From contig CALKQT010000002.1 in NCBI GenBank assembly GCA_937990735.1, positions 11,045-75,044 on the forward strand: a stretch of DNA of 64,000 nt. The letters run 5' to 3'. A program made the position numbers and the translations under genes. This DNA is from an uncultured Campylobacter sp. (GTDB lineage: Bacteria > Campylobacterota > Campylobacteria > Campylobacterales > Campylobacteraceae). Under the pieces are notes generated by a model. It saw only the letters and a list, made by a program, of their open reading frames with translations. It was not told the origin of the DNA and searched no databases. Of this stretch, positions 37,991 to 47,631 are shown one piece after another; the first letter of the stretch is position 1; every line of letters starts with the position of its first letter.

Positions 37991-38980
37991 CTAGAGCTTC
38001 TTTTCCCAATTAAGCGCGCTTAGGATGATCTCATCCAGGCTCTCATGCTCAGGCTGCCACGAAGTTTTGGTGCGAATTTTATCCGCGTTTGAGATGAGGC
38101 AGGCAGGGTCCCCTGCTCTGCGCGGAGCGATCTCTACTTTAAAATCCACGCCACTTACTTTTTTAGCTTCATTGACGACCTCTTTTACGCTAAAGCCCGT
38201 GCCGTAGCCTACGTTAAAGACCGCACTGTCGTTAGTCTGCAGATAATCAAGCACCGCCAGATGCGCGCTTGCGAGGTCTTCTACGTGGATGTAGTCGCGT
38301 ATGCAGGTGCCGTCCTTGGTGTCGTAATCATCACCGAAAATGCTCATCTTATCGCGCTTGCCGACGATTGTTTGGGTCGCTACCTTAATTAGATGCGTCG
38401 CGTTCGGGTAGTTTTGCCCGATCGTGCCGTCGCTAGCCGCACCCGCAACGTTGAAGTAGCGCAAAATTCCATATTTAAAATTCGGATTTGCCGCAGCCGC
38501 GTCTTTTAGCACCCACTCGACCATCAGTTTGCTTCTGCCGTACGGATTGATCGGATTTTGCGGAGTTTCCTCGCTTACTTGCGGGATATCCGGCTCGCCG
38601 TAGGTCGCCGCAGTGGAGCTAAAGATAAAGTCTTTCACGCCGTATTTGTTCGCAAGCGCGATTAAATTCATCGCGTTGGCGGTGTTGTTTAGATAGTATT
38701 TTAGCGGATTTTGCGTGCTTTCAAAAACCTCGATAAACGCCGCAAAGTGAATGATCGCGTCAAACTTCTCGCGCTTAAAAAGCTTCTCGATTGCGGGGGT
38801 GTTTTCTAGGCTCTCTTGTACGAACTCAAACTCGCCTATCTTGCGAAGCGCCTCGATCGCTCGCATCGAGCCCTTGCAAAGATTATCCAGTATGACGACG
38901 TCGTGGCGGTTCGCTTCTAAAAGCGCCTTTGCGACGTGGCTACCGATGTATCCCGCGCCGCCGGTGATTAAAATTTTCAT
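37991..38980 (-). CDS. gne: UDP-GlcNAc/Glc 4-epimerase
   Basis: A 329-residue SDR epimerase with NAD motif GGAGYIGSH, catalytic Ser in FSSTAATYGEP and Tyr/Lys in NPYGRSKLM. It is closely similar to C. jejuni Gne (also called GalE), which makes UDP-GalNAc for PglA, PglJ and PglH. It is the first gene of the operon, with a TATAAT box and GAAGGAG upstream. Confidence 0.93.
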   Translation of the reverse strand: MKILITGGAGYIGSHVAKALLEANRHDVVILDNLCKGSMRAIEALRKIGEFEFVQESLENTPAIEKLFKREKFDAIIHFAAFIEVFESTQNPLKYYLNNTANAMNLIALANKYGVKDFIFSSTAATYGEPDIPQVSEETPQNPINPYGRSKLMVEWVLKDAAAANPNFKYGILRYFNVAGAASDGTIGQNYPNATHLIKVATQTIVGKRDKMSIFGDDYDTKDGTCIRDYIHVEDLASAHLAVLDYLQTNDSAVFNVGYGTGFSVKEVVNEAKKVSGVDFKVEIAPRRAGDPACLISNADKIRTKTSWQPEHESLDEIILSALNWEKKL

Positions 38981-39017
38981 CTATTCTCCTTCGGATCAAA
39001 ATTTATCAAAATACGCG

Positions 39018-39023
39018 ATTATA
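39018..39023 (-). promoter_or_regulatory. -10 box of the gne-pgl operon
   Basis: Minus strand TATAAT, about 38 bases before the gne ATG with GAAGGAG between. It is the only clear promoter seen for the following ~19 kb of same-strand, mostly overlapping genes. Confidence 0.5.
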
Positions 39024-39033
39024 GCCCCTTAGA

Positions 39034-39888
39034 TTAAATCGCTGGTCGCACGCGCAAAAATACGGGGAAGCGCGGCTTTTTCTCGCGGGTTAGGTTTTGG
39101 TATTGATAGGTGATGATCGTGCCTACTTTAGGCGGATTTGCCCGCATCTCGTCGCTAAAGCCCGTGCCTACTTTAAATTTCGCCCCGCTACGTAGATCCA
39201 CGCAGCTAAGCGAGCCCATCTTGCCCTCGTTTTTGCCGTAGCCGGGGTTGATTTTTACGACCTTGCAATCGCTATCGTGCGTCTTTTTGTATTTTAAAAT
39301 TTTATCGCTACGCCCGCTTTCATAAAGCGCGTTTGGATCGCGCAGTACGACCCCCTCGCCGCCTGCTGCGATGACGCGATCGAAATACGCCTGCACGTCG
39401 GCGTGCGTACTTACCGGGGTCTGCTGCACGATGAGTAAATTTTGCGCGCCGCTTGAAGCGATAAAATTTCTTAAAATTTCCATCTTCGCGCTTAGGTTTT
39501 TCTGCTCTTTCGGCAGGTCAAACGCGTAAAATTTCACCCTGCTCCACCGCTCATCAGGCACGCTAGAAGATACTATCGAGACGAGCTGCTCAAACTCTCC
39601 GCGCGCCGTGTATAGCTCGCCGTCGACGAAAAACGGCGGAAAGCCCGCGCTCCAGCCCTCGGGAGCGTTTATGATCTTGCCGCGCCTGGAGCGCAGATTT
39701 TTGCCGTCCCAGATCGCGCGCACGCCGTCTAGCTTCTCGCTAATCACCCAGCCCGTGATATTCATGCCCGGGACATATTCTTTAAGCAGCATCGGTTTAA
39801 ATTTAGCCTCGTCCGCGACCGCGCCGCAGAGCAAAAATAGCGAGATCAAAACCGCGCCTTTTAAAATTTTAAAAATTTCACTTCGCAT
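39034..39888 (-). CDS. Exported ATP-dependent DNA ligase
   Basis: A 284-residue protein. Residues 1-~26 are a signal peptide (ILKGAVLISLFLLCGAVADE). The nucleotidyltransferase core has motif I SEKLDGVRA (adenylated Lys), RGKIINAP, FFVDGELY, FYAFDLP, EGVVLRDP and ILKYKK, then a small OB domain. It joins nicked DNA. Periplasmic ligases of this size are known in Campylobacter and other proteobacteria and are thought to aid DNA uptake. The start overlaps the exonuclease end by 11 bases. Confidence 0.92.
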   Translation of the reverse strand: MRSEIFKILKGAVLISLFLLCGAVADEAKFKPMLLKEYVPGMNITGWVISEKLDGVRAIWDGKNLRSRRGKIINAPEGWSAGFPPFFVDGELYTARGEFEQLVSIVSSSVPDERWSRVKFYAFDLPKEQKNLSAKMEILRNFIASSGAQNLLIVQQTPVSTHADVQAYFDRVIAAGGEGVVLRDPNALYESGRSDKILKYKKTHDSDCKVVKINPGYGKNEGKMGSLSCVDLRSGAKFKVGTGFSDEMRANPPKVGTIITYQYQNLTREKKPRFPVFLRVRPAI

Positions 39889-41242
39889 ATGCCGCTAGCT
39901 CCCTTTCTATAAAGTCGCAAAAAACGGGCGTATAGCTCATGCCCGCGCACTCTTTTTGCAAAAATTCGCCCATCACCGCGATATAATTTAAATAATCGTC
40001 CTTGGTGATCTTGCCGCGCAAAAGCTCGTATTTCAAAAATAGCCAGTAGGTGTTGAGCACGTCGGATCTGCAGTACTCGTCGATCTTGGCCTGTTCGCCT
40101 GCGTAATACAGCTGCAGGACCTGATCGCCGTGCACGTCGTATTTGCCGGGAAGACCCACGCTAGCGCAGATATGATCGAGCTTGAGCCCGCGAACGGCGC
40201 CAAAATCGCTGATGTGATCGAGCAGATCCAGATGAAACCGCCCGTCGTAGCGGCTGCGGTAGTTCTCCCATTTACTCTTGTTGTTATCGCGATCGTTCGT
40301 CTCAAAATACGCCGCAGCGCTTAGATCGTAACACATCGCGCGCGCCATAATCATCGGCAGATCGAACCCGCGCCCGTTGAAGCTCACGAGCCGCGGATTA
40401 AAATCCTCGATGAAGGCTAGGAATTTTGCGATTTTATCGCGCTCGTTCTCGCCATCAAGCGTCGAGACGCGCAAAAACCTGCCGAATCCGTCCGCCATCA
40501 CGGCGCTAATGCTAACGACGCGGTGGAAGCAGACGGGCAGGAATTCGCTGCCGGTTTTTTCTTTAAAAATCTCCATCGCCCTAAGCGAGAGCAATTTGTG
40601 GTTTAAAATTTTGCTTTTATCCGCGTTAAAGATCAATTGCTCGCCGTAAATTTTAAAATTTAGCGCGTTTAACGCGAGATCTTGCGCGGAATTTGAAGCG
40701 AGATTTTCACTCTTTGAGCTTTGGGATGCGGAGCTTTGAGACGTAGAGCCTTCCGCCGCGAAATTCTGAGGCACAGGGATTCGGAGCGTAGAGCTTTCCG
40801 TCGCGAAACTCTGTGCTGCGGAGCTTTGAGGCGCGGTATCGTCGTAGGTTAAATTTAGCGACGCGGAATTTTTGGGCGCCGTATTTTGCGACATGGAATT
40901 TTTGCTCGTAAAATTTCCCTGCGCGAGATTTTCAGCGGAATTTTCACTCGCAAAGCTTTTAAGCGCAGCGTCTTGTTGCGTAAAGTTTTGCGGCGCGGAA
41001 TTTTGCTCGGAATTTACAATTTTAGAATTCTGCTCCGACGAATTTACAGCAAAATTTAAAGACGCGTTTTGCCTCTCGCCGCCGATCTTTTGCGAGAGCT
41101 GCGCGTCAAGAAGCTTTGCGAAGCTTTTTTTATCGAAAGGCTCAAAGCAGTCCGCGATCACGTCCTCATCCAGCACCCGCACTAGCGTCGCTACGTCGGG
41201 GATCGTCTCGCAGTCGAATACGCAGATATAATCCTTTTTCAT
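39878..41242 (-). CDS. DEDDy 3'-5' exonuclease (PolB-exonuclease-like) with a large Asn/Ser insert
   Basis: A 454-residue protein. Exo I is CVFDCETIPD near the start, Exo II is SFNGRGFDLPMI and Exo III is YCRSDVLNTYW. This is the layout of predicted 3'-5' exonucleases related to B-family polymerase proofreading domains. Residues ~57-195 are an in-frame low-complexity insert (QNSKIVNSEQNS, SENSAENL, KNSASLNL and Ser-rich repeats) between Exo I and the next conserved part. Its ATG overlaps the stop of a 36-codon ORF (TAATG), and AGGAAGGAG lies inside that ORF. Confidence 0.88.
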   Translation of the reverse strand: MKKDYICVFDCETIPDVATLVRVLDEDVIADCFEPFDKKSFAKLLDAQLSQKIGGERQNASLNFAVNSSEQNSKIVNSEQNSAPQNFTQQDAALKSFASENSAENLAQGNFTSKNSMSQNTAPKNSASLNLTYDDTAPQSSAAQSFATESSTLRIPVPQNFAAEGSTSQSSASQSSKSENLASNSAQDLALNALNFKIYGEQLIFNADKSKILNHKLLSLRAMEIFKEKTGSEFLPVCFHRVVSISAVMADGFGRFLRVSTLDGENERDKIAKFLAFIEDFNPRLVSFNGRGFDLPMIMARAMCYDLSAAAYFETNDRDNNKSKWENYRSRYDGRFHLDLLDHISDFGAVRGLKLDHICASVGLPGKYDVHGDQVLQLYYAGEQAKIDEYCRSDVLNTYWLFLKYELLRGKITKDDYLNYIAVMGEFLQKECAGMSYTPVFCDFIERELAAYAK

Positions 41243-41352
41243 TAAGCTCCTTCCTGGCGGCTTTTACCGCTTTTTTCAAAAACGGCTCTGAAATAATCCT
41301 CTATCTCCATGCCGTTTTTAGGTATGCTCCCTAGACCTAGCTCCTCGCTCAT
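41242..41352 (-). CDS. Small 36-residue ORF coupled to the exonuclease
   Basis: Encodes MSEELGLGSIPKNGMEIED followed by YFRAVFEKSGKSRQEGA. It ends in the TAATG overlap that starts the exonuclease and carries that gene's ribosome site, AGGAAGGAG. The peptide is acidic then basic, predicted soluble, with a likely helix at IEDYFRAVFEKSG. No family recognised. Support comes from overlap geometry and plausible composition. Confidence 0.5.
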   Translation of the reverse strand: MSEELGLGSIPKNGMEIEDYFRAVFEKSGKSRQEGA

Positions 41353-41380
41353 CCAAGGTTTTCATTGCCGCTTTCAACTT

Positions 41381-41842
41381 TTAAATTTTACGCTGCCGCA
41401 TTTTCGCAACAAAAAGGGGCGTATGCGGAGGCGAGGCAAATTTCGCTACCACTCGCCGCGACGCAATTACCGTGAGCAAAAGCGTGCCGGTCGTTAAATT
41501 TATCTTTCGATCAAGCGCTTGATACCCGGCAAGCTCGCCTGACGCCTCGCAAATCTTGCTTCGCAGCACGCTAAAATCGCCACAGTAATCGCCCAAAAGC
41601 TGCAAAATATCGTCTCTGATGGCTTGCGAGCGCTCACTCAGAAGCAGCTGCTGCAAAAGGGCGAAAATTTCGCTCTCATGCGCCAGCGTGCAGCCGTAGT
41701 AGGGATCAAGGTAATAATCCAGGCAAAATAGAAGCGAAGCTTTCTCGGCCTCGTCATCACCTCGCAAAACGGCGGCGATGCCCTCTACGCCGCCCTCCGC
41801 TATAGCTTTGTGCCTAGCCTCGAAATACACCGTGCGCGTCAA
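41381..41842 (-). CDS. Hypothetical protein downstream of fabI
   Basis: The frame is open from inside the fabI end (ATG at 41890). The best supported start is TTG 41842 with AAGGG seven bases upstream, giving ~153 residues; GTG 41860 is an alternative. The middle is helical and Leu/Glu-rich (LLFCLDYYLDPYYG, FALLQQLLLSERSQAIRDDILQLLG), rather like a short helical-repeat protein, and the C-terminus is basic. No family recognised. Confidence 0.6.
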   Translation of the reverse strand: MTRTVYFEARHKAIAEGGVEGIAAVLRGDDEAEKASLLFCLDYYLDPYYGCTLAHESEIFALLQQLLLSERSQAIRDDILQLLGDYCGDFSVLRSKICEASGELAGYQALDRKINLTTGTLLLTVIASRRVVAKFASPPHTPLFVAKMRQRKI

Positions 41843-41865
41843 ATTTTGCCCTTTTTGCACGTCGT

Positions 41866-42985
<1,120 letters not shown>

Positions 42986-43699
42986 TTAAGGCAACGAAGT
43001 ATAGCGATGCGAGACAACGCGTATAAGTTCCAAAAAGCTAGAGGCGTCCCAGCTCGCCGTACCTACTAACACCCCGTCGCAACCTCTTATCGCGCAAATT
43101 TTTGCGATATTTTCAGCATTCACGCTGCCACCGTAAAGCAGCGGCGCGGGGCTTTTAGCGCGCAACAAATTTAGCATTCTTTCGATCTGCTCGCACTGCG
43201 CGCTTCTGCCTGTACCGATCGCCCAGACAGGCTCGTAGGCTAGTATTAAATTTTGGTATTTCAGATCGACGCCCTCAAGCTGTGCCGCTACAAACTCCTC
43301 GCTGCGGTTTTGCGCAAATGCCGCCTCATCCTCGCCGACGCAAAAGACGATGCGCCAGCCCTGCGCCGCGGCAAAACCGAATTTCTCTCTTATCAGCTCT
43401 GCGCTCTCGCCCAAAATAGTGCGCCGCTCGCTATGCCCAATAAGAACGGTTTTGATGTCAAATTCCGCCAGCATATCGCCGCCGATCTCGCCCGTAAAGC
43501 TACCGTGCGCGGCAGGATAGAAATTTTGCGCGCCTTGGATGAAATTTTTCGCCCCCGCGCAAAATGCGATAGCAGGAGGAAAAACTAAAATTTCATTCTC
43601 GCGCGAAATTCCGCCCGCTAAGCCTTCATCTAAAGCTTTAGCATACCGCTCAAAGCTAGCGCGAGTATGGTTGCATTTAAGATTCGCCGCCAGTATCAT
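42986..43699 (-). CDS. tpiA: Triosephosphate isomerase
   Basis: A 237-residue TIM barrel. The substrate-binding Lys is in [10 protein letters not shown], the catalytic His in IGHSERR, the catalytic Glu in [11 protein letters not shown], and the phosphate loop is YGGSVNAEN. It interconverts DHAP and glyceraldehyde-3-phosphate. The start overlaps pgk by 4 bases. Confidence 0.95.
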   Translation of the reverse strand: MILAANLKCNHTRASFERYAKALDEGLAGGISRENEILVFPPAIAFCAGAKNFIQGAQNFYPAAHGSFTGEIGGDMLAEFDIKTVLIGHSERRTILGESAELIREKFGFAAAQGWRIVFCVGEDEAAFAQNRSEEFVAAQLEGVDLKYQNLILAYEPVWAIGTGRSAQCEQIERMLNLLRAKSPAPLLYGGSVNAENIAKICAIRGCDGVLVGTASWDASSFLELIRVVSHRYTSLP

Positions 43700-44907
43700 C
43701 GCAGCTCCGTTTTAGCGGTAAGCACTCGCACGCCCGGCAGCTCCTTGCCCTCGATGAGTTCTAAGCTCGCGCCGCCTCCGGTAGAAATAAAAGTCATATC
43801 ATCAGCGTTACCAGCGCGTTCGACGACATCTGCGGTATCGCCGCCGCCCACTACGGTAGTGGCGTCGCTATCTGCGATCGCGTGCGATATATGCAGGCTG
43901 CCGCGAGCGAATTTATCGATCTCAAAAACCCCCATCGGCCCGTTCCACCAGATCGTTTGTGCATCGTCTAGGGCTTCTTTAAAAAGCGCTACGGTCGCAG
44001 GTCCGATATCTAACCCCATCCAATCGCTTGGAATTTCTTGGACGGTAACCTTTTTTGTAACGGCATCTTGCGAGCATTGCGGAGCTGCGACGGCATCGAC
44101 GGGGATATAAATTTTAACCCCAAGCTCGCGAGCATTGCGGAGAATATTTTTTGCTTCCTCGATTAGATCCTCTTCGAGCAAAGATTTGCCGATGTCATAT
44201 CCGACGGCTTTTAAAAAGGTAAACGCCATGCCGCCTCCGATGATGAGCTTATCGACTTTAGGAAGTAAATTTTTAAGCGCCTGAAGCTTGCCGCTTACTT
44301 TGCTGCCGCCCGTTACGGCTACGAAAGGACGCGCAGGATCTTTAATAAGGTCTTTAGCAAATTTTATCTCTTTTAGTAGCAAAAATCCCGCCGCCTTATG
44401 CGCCTCATCGTAGAATTTCGTAATCGCCTCTACCGAAGCATGCGCGCGGTGGCATACGCCAAAAGCATCGTTGATATAAAATTCCGCATAGCTCGCAAGC
44501 CTCTTAGCTAGTGCTTCGTCGTTTTTGCTCTCGCCCTTTTCGAAGCGCAGATTATCTAGTAGAAGCACTTCGCCCTTTTTAAGCGAATTTACCGCAGCTC
44601 CTGCCTCCTCGCCCGCGACGTCGGAGACAAATTTTATCTCGCGTTCCAAAAGCCTAGATAGCCTCTTTACCACAGGCTTTAGGCTAAGTCTTTCTTCGTA
44701 TCCGTTTTTCGGGCGTCCTAAGTGGCTGGCTAAAATTACCGCGCAGCCCTCGTCTAAGCAATATTTAATCGTAGGGATAGACGAACGGATGCGACGATCG
44801 TCCGTAATATTGCAAAACTCATCCATCGGCACGTTAAAATCGCACCTGATAAAAACGCGCGCGCCGTCTTTAAATTTCAAATCTTTAATCGAAAGAATTT
44901 CGCCCAT
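43696..44907 (-). CDS. pgk: Phosphoglycerate kinase
   Basis: A 403-residue enzyme started at [15 protein letters not shown]. An in-frame ATG eight codons upstream lies inside the end of gap. Landmarks are [32 protein letters not shown] and NGPMGVFEI, then GGGDTA. It makes ATP from 1,3-bisphosphoglycerate. It is part of gap-pgk-tpiA. Confidence 0.96.
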   Translation of the reverse strand: MGEILSIKDLKFKDGARVFIRCDFNVPMDEFCNITDDRRIRSSIPTIKYCLDEGCAVILASHLGRPKNGYEERLSLKPVVKRLSRLLEREIKFVSDVAGEEAGAAVNSLKKGEVLLLDNLRFEKGESKNDEALAKRLASYAEFYINDAFGVCHRAHASVEAITKFYDEAHKAAGFLLLKEIKFAKDLIKDPARPFVAVTGGSKVSGKLQALKNLLPKVDKLIIGGGMAFTFLKAVGYDIGKSLLEEDLIEEAKNILRNARELGVKIYIPVDAVAAPQCSQDAVTKKVTVQEIPSDWMGLDIGPATVALFKEALDDAQTIWWNGPMGVFEIDKFARGSLHISHAIADSDATTVVGGGDTADVVERAGNADDMTFISTGGGASLELIEGKELPGVRVLTAKTELR

Positions 44908-44908
44908 C

Positions 44909-45913
44909 TTATTTCCTTCTTTTTGCCGCATATAAGGCTAAATCTATGAGGCGCTCGCTATATCCCCACTCGTTGTCATACCAGCTCATCACTTTTATCA
45001 GATTGCCGTCAATTACCTGCGTGCAGTCGCTAGCTACGATGCTGGAGTATTCTGAAGTACAAAAATCACTGCTGACACGGCTATCGTCGTCTACGAGCAA
45101 AATTCCTTTCATCTCTTTAGAGGCATAGCGGCGGAAAATTTCATTTAGCTCCTCGGCACTCGTTTGTTTACGCGTTAGCACCGTTAGATCAACCATCGAA
45201 ACGTTAGCCACTGGTACGCGCACAGATTGCCCGTGCATCTTACCGCTTAGCTGCGGAAGTACCTTACTAATTGCTTTTGCCGCGCCCGTCGTAGTCGGAG
45301 CGATATTAAGAGCTGCGGCGCGTGAACGGCGAAAATCCTTGGCTTTTACATCGACTAGACTCTGTCCATGTGTATAGGCGTGAATCGTCGTCATAAGACC
45401 CTTTTCGATACCAAGCTCATCGTCTAGAATTTTTGCAATCGGAGCCAGGCCATTAGTGGTGCAGCTAGCGTTTGAAATGACGCGCTGTCCTGCATAAGCG
45501 CCCTCATTAACGCCGATTACAAAAGTGGGCGTATCATCCTTGGCAGGCGCGCTCATTACGACTACGCCGATACCGTTATCTATGAACGGCTTGCATTTTT
45601 CGCTCGTTAAAAACGCACCCGTACATTCCAGCACAGCTTCTGCACCATCGCCCGCAAAATCAAGCTCCGCAGGCTCTCTGGTGGAATAGACGCGGATCTT
45701 TTTGCCGTCCACGGCTATGCATTCATCGCTTAGAATTTCTACTTTTTTACGAAACTCGCCGTGAACGGTATCGTATTGAAGCAGGTATCTCGTAAGCTCG
45801 CGCTTAGCGGTATCATTGATCGCCACAAGCTCTACATCGTCCCTGCTTAGCGCAATTCTAGCCGCGCACCTACCGATCCTTCCAAAGCCGTTAATTGCGA
45901 TTTTTACTGCCAT
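44909..45913 (-). CDS. gapA: Glyceraldehyde-3-phosphate dehydrogenase
   Basis: A 334-residue enzyme. The NAD motif is [13 protein letters not shown], the catalytic Cys is in [15 protein letters not shown], and the C-terminal [15 protein letters not shown] is intact. First gene of gap-pgk-tpiA, with AAGGAG before the ATG. One base separates it from pgk. Confidence 0.96.
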   Translation of the reverse strand: MAVKIAINGFGRIGRCAARIALSRDDVELVAINDTAKRELTRYLLQYDTVHGEFRKKVEILSDECIAVDGKKIRVYSTREPAELDFAGDGAEAVLECTGAFLTSEKCKPFIDNGIGVVVMSAPAKDDTPTFVIGVNEGAYAGQRVISNASCTTNGLAPIAKILDDELGIEKGLMTTIHAYTHGQSLVDVKAKDFRRSRAAALNIAPTTTGAAKAISKVLPQLSGKMHGQSVRVPVANVSMVDLTVLTRKQTSAEELNEIFRRYASKEMKGILLVDDDSRVSSDFCTSEYSSIVASDCTQVIDGNLIKVMSWYDNEWGYSERLIDLALYAAKRRK

Positions 45914-46017
45914 AAGGTTCTCCTTATTTGGGATGTTTTCAGCTGGAATTTTACTAAATTTGGGTTAATCTTTGATTAAATAAAAAGTCGCGAAATCTAG
46001 GATTTACTTTTTGGCTA

Positions 46018-46023
46018 TATAAT
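46018..46023 (+). promoter_or_regulatory. -10 box of the lipoprotein gene
   Basis: TATAAT (in CTATATAAT) 28 bases before the ATG at 46051, with AAAGGAG in between. Confidence 0.5.
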
Positions 46024-46050
46024 TCGCGAACTTTTTTTAAAGGAGAAAAA

Positions 46051-46428
46051 ATGAGACGAATTGTATTCTCGTCATTAGCGGCAATCGCGATTTTAAGCGG
46101 ATGCAACCAACCTAAGACCGATACGGCTCCGCAGCAAAAGCAAGAGTCTGTAGCGCACACGATCGTATTTCTACTCGGAGATACCGGAGATAAGCGCATC
46201 AGCCTTAGCTCGAACGATATGTTCGCAACGGGCGTGTTAACCGACGAAAAAGGCAAAAAGCATAATCTCAAACGCGCGGCTTCCGCAAGCGGCATAATGC
46301 TTACGAACAACGAAGGCATCGAGCTTCTTTTCAAACGCGGAGAGGGAGTGTATACGCCGGGCAAAGGCAAGAAGGATATTCCGGTAACCTACACCGAGCA
46401 CGAGCACAAAAGTGGCGAAATGATGTAG
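46051..46428 (+). CDS. Lipoprotein with MliC-like lysozyme-inhibitor pattern
   Basis: A 125-residue protein with lipobox ILSGC (Cys at residue ~18), so it should be a lipid-anchored envelope protein. After a short Gln/Lys linker, residues ~38-110 show strands with SASGIMLTNNEGIELLFKRGEG, which recalls the C-terminal half of MliC/PliC lysozyme inhibitors (SGxxY...xWxKGxxA). The usual second Cys is absent, so the match is tentative. It stands alone, divergent from gap, with its own promoter. Confidence 0.7.
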   Translation: MRRIVFSSLAAIAILSGCNQPKTDTAPQQKQESVAHTIVFLLGDTGDKRISLSSNDMFATGVLTDEKGKKHNLKRAASASGIMLTNNEGIELLFKRGEGVYTPGKGKKDIPVTYTEHEHKSGEMM

Positions 46429-46804
46429 CCACGGCGGGGTTAAATTTAAACGCCCTAAAAAACGAATTAAATTTAACCCCTCGTTTCTAAATTTCGACTT
46501 CTTTATCCATAGCAAAATTTAACCCTTGTTTCGATCTCTTTGATCTGTGATAAAGCTCAACCTTTTTTCGCTTCTTTCATCTACGCAAATTGAACTTTTT
46601 TGTGAATTTAAGCTTGCGCTCACCGAAAGCAAGCTCCGCGAGTTCAAAATCATTAAATTTTACGAAATATCCATTTGATCTGCGCTTTACCACCGAATTT
46701 TTGATTTTCAACCAAATTTCACTTCAAATTCGCTAAACTGCGACGAAATTTTAGCAGGCCGGTGCAAATACGGCGCAAAACAGATCATTTAGCGAGATTG
46801 CCGC
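46429..46804. other. 376-base spacer
   Basis: No convincing frame on either strand. Rich in AAATTTAA and TTTGAT-type words. No clear promoter for the next gene is seen. Confidence 0.4.
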
Positions 46805-47248
46805 ATGGATAGCATTAAATTTTACCTAAACGATTACGAAATTGAGGGCGAAAGCTTTACCGAAGTCGTTATTGCGATAAACGGCGAGCCCCTGCTTGAA
46901 CTGATTAAGAAGCGCGAGCAAAGCTTTGCGGCGAAAAATGGGCAAGGCTGCATCGCAGGAGGCTACGCCTACTTAAACTTGATCGATTTTGAGGAGCTAT
47001 TCTTACGTGCGGCGCTTGAGGCTGATCTGGCGCAAGATGAGCGAAACGCCGTGCTACTGGGCTGTCCGAGTGGGATCTGGAACTGCTGGTATCTCGCGCT
47101 TAAGATTAAATTCGAAACGGAGACGGTTAAGCTTTACGAGTTTAAAAACCTGCGCCGCAAAGATTGGCGGTATGGGCTTGAGTTTAAATTTGACCGCGTG
47201 AGCTTTGTGAGCGAAATTTCCAAAATCGCCTCTTTTAATAAGCTCTAA
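46805..47248 (+). CDS. Hypothetical protein, possibly immunity-like
   Basis: A 147-residue soluble acidic protein. The segment LLGCPSGIWNCWYLALKIKFE followed by KLYEFKNLRRKDWRYGLEFKFDRVSF resembles, from memory, a widespread family with GCxCGxWGCWPLxxKI, then an HRxxWDY and FxFDRxxY pattern. That resemblance is weak and unconfirmed. No signal peptide, and no good ribosome site before the ATG. It lies next to a barnase/barstar pair on the other strand. Confidence 0.6.
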   Translation: MDSIKFYLNDYEIEGESFTEVVIAINGEPLLELIKKREQSFAAKNGQGCIAGGYAYLNLIDFEELFLRAALEADLAQDERNAVLLGCPSGIWNCWYLALKIKFETETVKLYEFKNLRRKDWRYGLEFKFDRVSFVSEISKIASFNKL

Positions 47249-47349
47249 AATTCGCAAATTTAACGGCACGCTCGAAACTGCGGCGAAATGAACTCGTCTT
47301 AGACTCGGTAAAATTTGGCTTTGAAGCCATAATAAGCTGTCTCGAGAGC

Positions 47350-47631
47350 TTATAGTATTAAAATTTTCGCCTTGCCGCTTCGCAAAACTTCCAGCAAAAT
47401 ATCATAAAATTTGCCCAGCCTTAGCTTTAAAATTCCGCCCCTTTTGATAATCACGCGGACCTGTCCGCTCCGCTCGCCAAGCGCGTCGTAGAGCGCATCT
47501 AAATTTGCGACGTATTCGGGCTCGAAATTTAGCGCCGCGGCAAACAGTGCGAAAATTTGATCTTTGCGCCTAATCTTTGCGCCGTCGATGATGATCTTTG
47601 CACCGCGGCACGTTTTAAAATTTAAACTCAT
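47350..47631 (-). CDS. Barstar-family ribonuclease inhibitor (immunity protein)
   Basis: A 93-residue protein started at the ATGA overlap with the upstream nuclease gene. It reads KIIIDGAKIRRKDQIFALFAAAL then the family hallmark NLDALYDAL, where the two Asp residues correspond to barstar Asp35 and Asp39 that plug the barnase active site; barstar Trp38 is Tyr here. Barstar binds its nuclease tightly in the cytoplasm. Coupling by overlap to a barnase-like gene confirms the pairing. Confidence 0.88.
   Translation of the reverse strand: MSLNFKTCRGAKIIIDGAKIRRKDQIFALFAAALNFEPEYVANLDALYDALGERSGQVRVIIKRGGILKLRLGKFYDILLEVLRSGKAKILIL

Noticed and set aside
40872..41231. 119-codon plus-strand frame over the exonuclease insert
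   Set aside because: Same cause: low-complexity repeat DNA is open on both strands, and there is no start signal.
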